Shown in pieces: positions 61,518 to 64,000 of a stretch of 64,000 bases of DNA (position 1 is its first letter; each line of letters begins with the position of its first letter). The notes beneath the pieces were generated by a model. The model had not been told where the DNA came from. It saw only the letters and a list, made by a program, of their open reading frames with translations, and did no database searches. The stretch comes from Sinorhizobium medicae. Lineage in GTDB: Bacteria > Pseudomonadota > Alphaproteobacteria > Rhizobiales > Rhizobiaceae. The position numbers and the translations under genes are program-made. The DNA lies in NCBI RefSeq assembly GCF_007827695.1, contig NZ_VITA01000005.1, positions 352,799 to 416,798 on the forward strand, read 5' to 3'.

Positions 61518-62333
61518 ATGAACATCATGTCGGAAGCTGCAGTCGAAAAGGCTCTTGACCAGAAAATGAATACGGTGCCCTTCAAGATGGTCGGCAGGGA
61601 CGTGTCGGTCTATTACGGCGAGAAGCGCGCGCTTTTCGACGTCAATCTCGACGTTCGCGAGAATACCGTTACGGCGCTGATCGGTCCCTCCGGTTGCGGC
61701 AAATCGACGTTTCTGCGCACTTTGAACCGCATGAACGACACGATCGAGAACTGCCGCGTCACCGGCAAGATCACGCTGGACGAGGACGATATCTACGATC
61801 TGTCGATCGACGTGGTGGAACTTCGCGCACGCGTCGGGATGGTGTTTCAGAAACCCAATCCCTTCCCTAAATCGATCTATGACAATGTCTCCTACGGTCC
61901 GCGCATCCATGGCCTGGCGCGCACCAAGGCCGAACTCGACGCGGTCGTGGAAACGAGCCTGCAGAAGGCCGGCCTCTGGAACGAGGTCAAAGACCGCCTT
62001 CACGAGCCGGGCACCGGCCTTTCCGGGGGGCAGCAGCAGCGCCTTTGCATCGCCCGCGCCGTCGCAGTCAGTCCGGAAGTCATATTGATGGACGAACCCT
62101 GTTCGGCTCTCGATCCGATTGCGACCGCGAAAGTGGAGGAACTTATCCACGAATTGCGGGCGAATTTCACGATCGTCATAGTCACCCATTCGATGCAGCA
62201 GGCGGCGCGCGTGTCGCAGCGTACGGCCATGTTCCATCTCGGCAACCTTGTCGAGGAGAACGATACCGACAAAATGTTCACCAACCCGGACGATCAGCGC
62301 ACCCAGGACTACATCATGGGCCGCTTCGGCTGA
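61518..62333 (+). CDS. pstB: Phosphate ABC transporter, ATP-binding protein PstB
   Basis: ATPase of the Pst complex, 271 residues. Walker [10 protein letters not shown] (about 60-68), Q-loop [19 protein letters not shown] (about 108-126), signature [14 protein letters not shown] (about 169-182) and Walker [13 protein letters not shown] (about 188-199) are complete; the cysteine in DEPCSALDP is typical of PstB. The ATG at 61518 follows AAGGA. It also transmits phosphate status to PhoR through PhoU. phoU begins 88 bases downstream. Confidence 0.96.
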   Translation: MNIMSEAAVEKALDQKMNTVPFKMVGRDVSVYYGEKRALFDVNLDVRENTVTALIGPSGCGKSTFLRTLNRMNDTIENCRVTGKITLDEDDIYDLSIDVVELRARVGMVFQKPNPFPKSIYDNVSYGPRIHGLARTKAELDAVVETSLQKAGLWNEVKDRLHEPGTGLSGGQQQRLCIARAVAVSPEVILMDEPCSALDPIATAKVEELIHELRANFTIVIVTHSMQQAARVSQRTAMFHLGNLVEENDTDKMFTNPDDQRTQDYIMGRFG

Positions 62334-62421
62334 GAGCGGAGAGGAGCGGCGGTTTGCCGTCCCTTTCGGTGCGAGGCCGACCGAGCCCGTTCAGAGCAGC
62401 GCGTGTCCCGAGGAAACGAAT

Positions 62422-63135
62422 ATGTCTCACGCACACATCATGTCCGCCTTCGACGAAGAGTTGAAATATCTCACGCGCCGTATCTCCGAGATGGGAGGGC
62501 TTGCCGAGCAGATGGTCGCCGATTCCGTCCGCGCGCTCGTCAATTCCGATCTCGCTCTGGCCCAGAAGGTGATCTCCGACGACGCCATTCTGGACGATGC
62601 GGAGCGGCAGATCGGCGAAAAGGCGATCATCACCATCGCAAAACGCCAGCCAATGGCGTCGGATCTCCGTGAGATCATGGGGTCGATCCGTATCGCGGCG
62701 GACCTGGAGCGCGTAGGCGATCTTGGAAAAAACACCGCCAAGCGCGTGATTGCGGTTGCCGGTTCGGGCATACCGCGCAAGCTTGCGCGCGGTCTCGAGC
62801 ATCTGGCCGAACTCGCCCTCGTTCAGCTGAAGGAAGTGCTGGACGTCTATGCCTCGCGTTCGCCGGAAAAGGCGAACAGCATTCGCGAACGCGATGAGGA
62901 GATCGACGCGATCTACACCTCGCTCTTCCGGGAACTGTTGACCTATATGATGGAAGACCCGCGCAATATCACGCCGTGCACGCATCTTCTCTTCTGCGCC
63001 AAGAATATCGAGCGCATCGGCGATCACGCGACCAACATCGCCGAAACGATCTACTACATGGCGACCGGAGCCCAACCGCAGGGCGAACGGCCGAAGGACG
63101 ACATGACGTCCACATTGGGTTCCGTGACGGACTGA
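62422..63135 (+). CDS. phoU: Phosphate signalling regulator PhoU
   Basis: All-helical protein of 237 residues with two PhoU repeats (about 15-105 and 118-210), each with the E/D-x-x-x-D metal-binding pattern (IAADLERVGDLGKNTAKR; CAKNIERIGDHATNIAET). It couples the Pst transporter to PhoR and restrains PhoB activation and phosphate uptake. The start at 62422 (MSHAHIMSAFDEEL) follows AGGAAACGAAT; the frame open from 62248 overlaps pstB without support. phoB lies 91 bases downstream. Confidence 0.95.
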   Translation: MSHAHIMSAFDEELKYLTRRISEMGGLAEQMVADSVRALVNSDLALAQKVISDDAILDDAERQIGEKAIITIAKRQPMASDLREIMGSIRIAADLERVGDLGKNTAKRVIAVAGSGIPRKLARGLEHLAELALVQLKEVLDVYASRSPEKANSIRERDEEIDAIYTSLFRELLTYMMEDPRNITPCTHLLFCAKNIERIGDHATNIAETIYYMATGAQPQGERPKDDMTSTLGSVTD

Positions 63136-63226
63136 GGTTCGGCCACGCGCCCCGCCTGAACTCATCGTGATCTGGACCGTGCGCGGCGCCATGCCGGCTG
63201 TCGTGCGTAGGAAGGAGTCCTGCTGA

Positions 63227-63910
63227 ATGTTGCCGAAGATTGCCGTAGTCGAAGACGAGGAAGCCCTGAGCGTTCTCCTGCGCTATAATCTCGAGGCGGA
63301 AGGCTTCGAGGTTGACACTATCCTTCGCGGCGACGAGGCGGAAATCCGCCTGCAGGAGCGCCTGCCCGACCTTCTCATTCTCGACTGGATGCTGCCCGGG
63401 GTTTCCGGCATCGAGCTCTGCCGCAGGCTGCGCCAGCGGCCCGAGACGGAGCGCCTTCCGATCATCATGCTGACGGCGCGCGGCGAGGAAAGCGAGCGCG
63501 TGCGGGGCCTTGCGACCGGCGCCGACGACTATGTCGTCAAACCGTTCTCGACGCCGGAACTGATGGCGAGGGTCAAGGCGATGCTCAGGCGAGCCAAGCC
63601 CGAGGTCCTGTCGACGCTCCTGCGCTGCGGCGATATCGAGCTCGACCGGGAGACGCACCGGGTGCATCGCCGCAGCCGCGAAGTGCGCCTCGGCCCGACG
63701 GAGTTCCGGCTGCTGGAATTCCTCATGTCCTCTCCGGGACGTGTCTTCTCCCGTTCCCAGCTTCTGGACGGTGTCTGGGGGCACGACATCTATGTCGACG
63801 AACGGACCGTCGACGTCCATGTCGGGCGTCTGCGCAAGGCGCTGAACTTCTCCAATATGCCGGATGTCATCCGCACCGTGCGCGGCGCGGGCTACTCGTT
63901 GGAAAGCTGA
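63227..63910 (+). CDS. phoB: Phosphate regulon response regulator PhoB
   Basis: OmpR-class transcription factor of 227 residues. The receiver domain (about 1-120) has acidic residues VVEDEE (9-12), phosphorylation site D53 in LILDWMLPG, T in LTARG (about 82) and K in VVKPFS (about 104). The winged-helix domain (about 130-227) has the recognition region DERTVDVHVGRLRKAL. Phosphorylated by PhoR, it binds Pho boxes such as that at 57441. AAGGAG lies about 10 bases before the ATG at 63227. It ends the phoR-pst-phoUB series; no clear terminator is visible before the window edge. Confidence 0.96.
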   Translation: MLPKIAVVEDEEALSVLLRYNLEAEGFEVDTILRGDEAEIRLQERLPDLLILDWMLPGVSGIELCRRLRQRPETERLPIIMLTARGEESERVRGLATGADDYVVKPFSTPELMARVKAMLRRAKPEVLSTLLRCGDIELDRETHRVHRRSREVRLGPTEFRLLEFLMSSPGRVFSRSQLLDGVWGHDIYVDERTVDVHVGRLRKALNFSNMPDVIRTVRGAGYSLES

Positions 63911-64000
63911 GGCTGACGGCCGACGACGCAGGCACCGCTTGCGGAGGGGCTTTCCGGCCAGGGCTCGAACTGAGGTAGAATACTATCCGAAGCAAACATC
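63892..64000 (-). CDS. Possible 3' end of a leftward gene (partial)
   Basis: A leftward frame entering at the window edge ends at the TAG at 63892-63894, overlapping the last 19 bases of phoB. It reads FEPWPESPSASGACVVGRQPQ near its end, with GC-rich third positions. An ATG at 63999 could make it a 35-codon frame, or it may be the end of a longer gene outside the window. No family is recognisable. A chance frame is also possible. Confidence 0.25.
   Translation of the reverse strand, partial: MFASDSILPQFEPWPESPSASGACVVGRQPQLSNE

Noticed and set aside
1-64000. CRISPR array or insertion sequence
   Set aside because: No regularly spaced repeats, transposase motifs or terminal inverted repeats with target duplications were seen.

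Overview
The window is high-GC chromosomal DNA from an alphaproteobacterium. The gene set and order point to Sinorhizobium/Ensifer, most likely S. meliloti or a close relative. The markers are frcR-frcBCAK (fructose ABC transport), a clr/CHASE2-cyclase/spdA cyclic-nucleotide locus, ppk2 next to phoR-pstSCAB-phoU-phoB, a fadD-pgi-frk-pyrE-pyrC run, and an rpmH-rnpA-yidC-yihA cluster. This identification rests on remembered gene order and protein motifs, not on a search. I see no phage, insertion sequence, CRISPR array or plasmid function; the window looks like core chromosome with a few accessory islets.

Layout. 1-8.7 kb: a DEAD-box helicase cut by the window edge, DUF805 protein, dapD, LOG-family hydrolase, pyrimidine nucleotidase, DMT permease, Ada repair regulator, PEP-mutase-like enzyme and argB, with a 20-bp-arm bidirectional terminator between the last two. 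9-13.7 kb: an anti-sigma-K-like protein with no sigma gene beside it, a DUF1269 protein, then yihA, yidC, rnpA and the 44-codon rpmH, all leftward. 14-20.2 kb: a chemoreceptor, a TVP38-type membrane protein, a flavin disulfide reductase, a histidine kinase and tRNA-Arg(ACG). 20.7-23.8 kb: a three-gene surface locus (trimeric autotransporter adhesin, IalB-like protein, membrane-anchored four-cysteine protein). 23.8-30.1 kb: YbaK-like deacylase, a 35-residue membrane peptide, DUF1810, YigZ-like protein, putA and a cysteine-cluster protein.

30.1-35.2 kb is a cyclic-nucleotide module: phosphodiesterase (spdA), a small Sel1-like secreted protein, a Tat-type FecR protein, a CHASE2 adenylate cyclase and the Crp-like regulator Clr. 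A full match to the Clr-box consensus as I remember it lies in the divergent promoter, and a near match lies just upstream of clr. 35.4-44.6 kb is sugar and pyrimidine metabolism: DoxX, a FucU/RbsD-type mutarotase, frcR, frcBCAK, pyrC, pyrE and fructokinase, with a strong palindrome between frcR and frcB. 44.7-48.2 kb holds pgi and fadD. 48.7-52.2 kb holds an AI-2E-type permease and a three-gene phospholipid cluster (CDP-alcohol phosphotransferase-like, PlsC-like, CdsA-like). The first enzyme of that cluster has an altered active-site motif. Then come tRNA-Thr(CGT), a nitronate monooxygenase whose promoter shares operator half-sites with fadD, and an unrecognised membrane protein.

55-63.9 kb is the phosphate module: ppk2 (leftward), then phoR, a Pho-box promoter, pstSCAB, phoU and phoB. 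Here pstC is one uninterrupted frame, unlike the frameshifted allele I recall for strain Rm1021. Both solute-binding-protein genes (frcB and pstS) are followed by a strong stem-loop before the permease gene, which suggests the same way of making more binding protein than permease.
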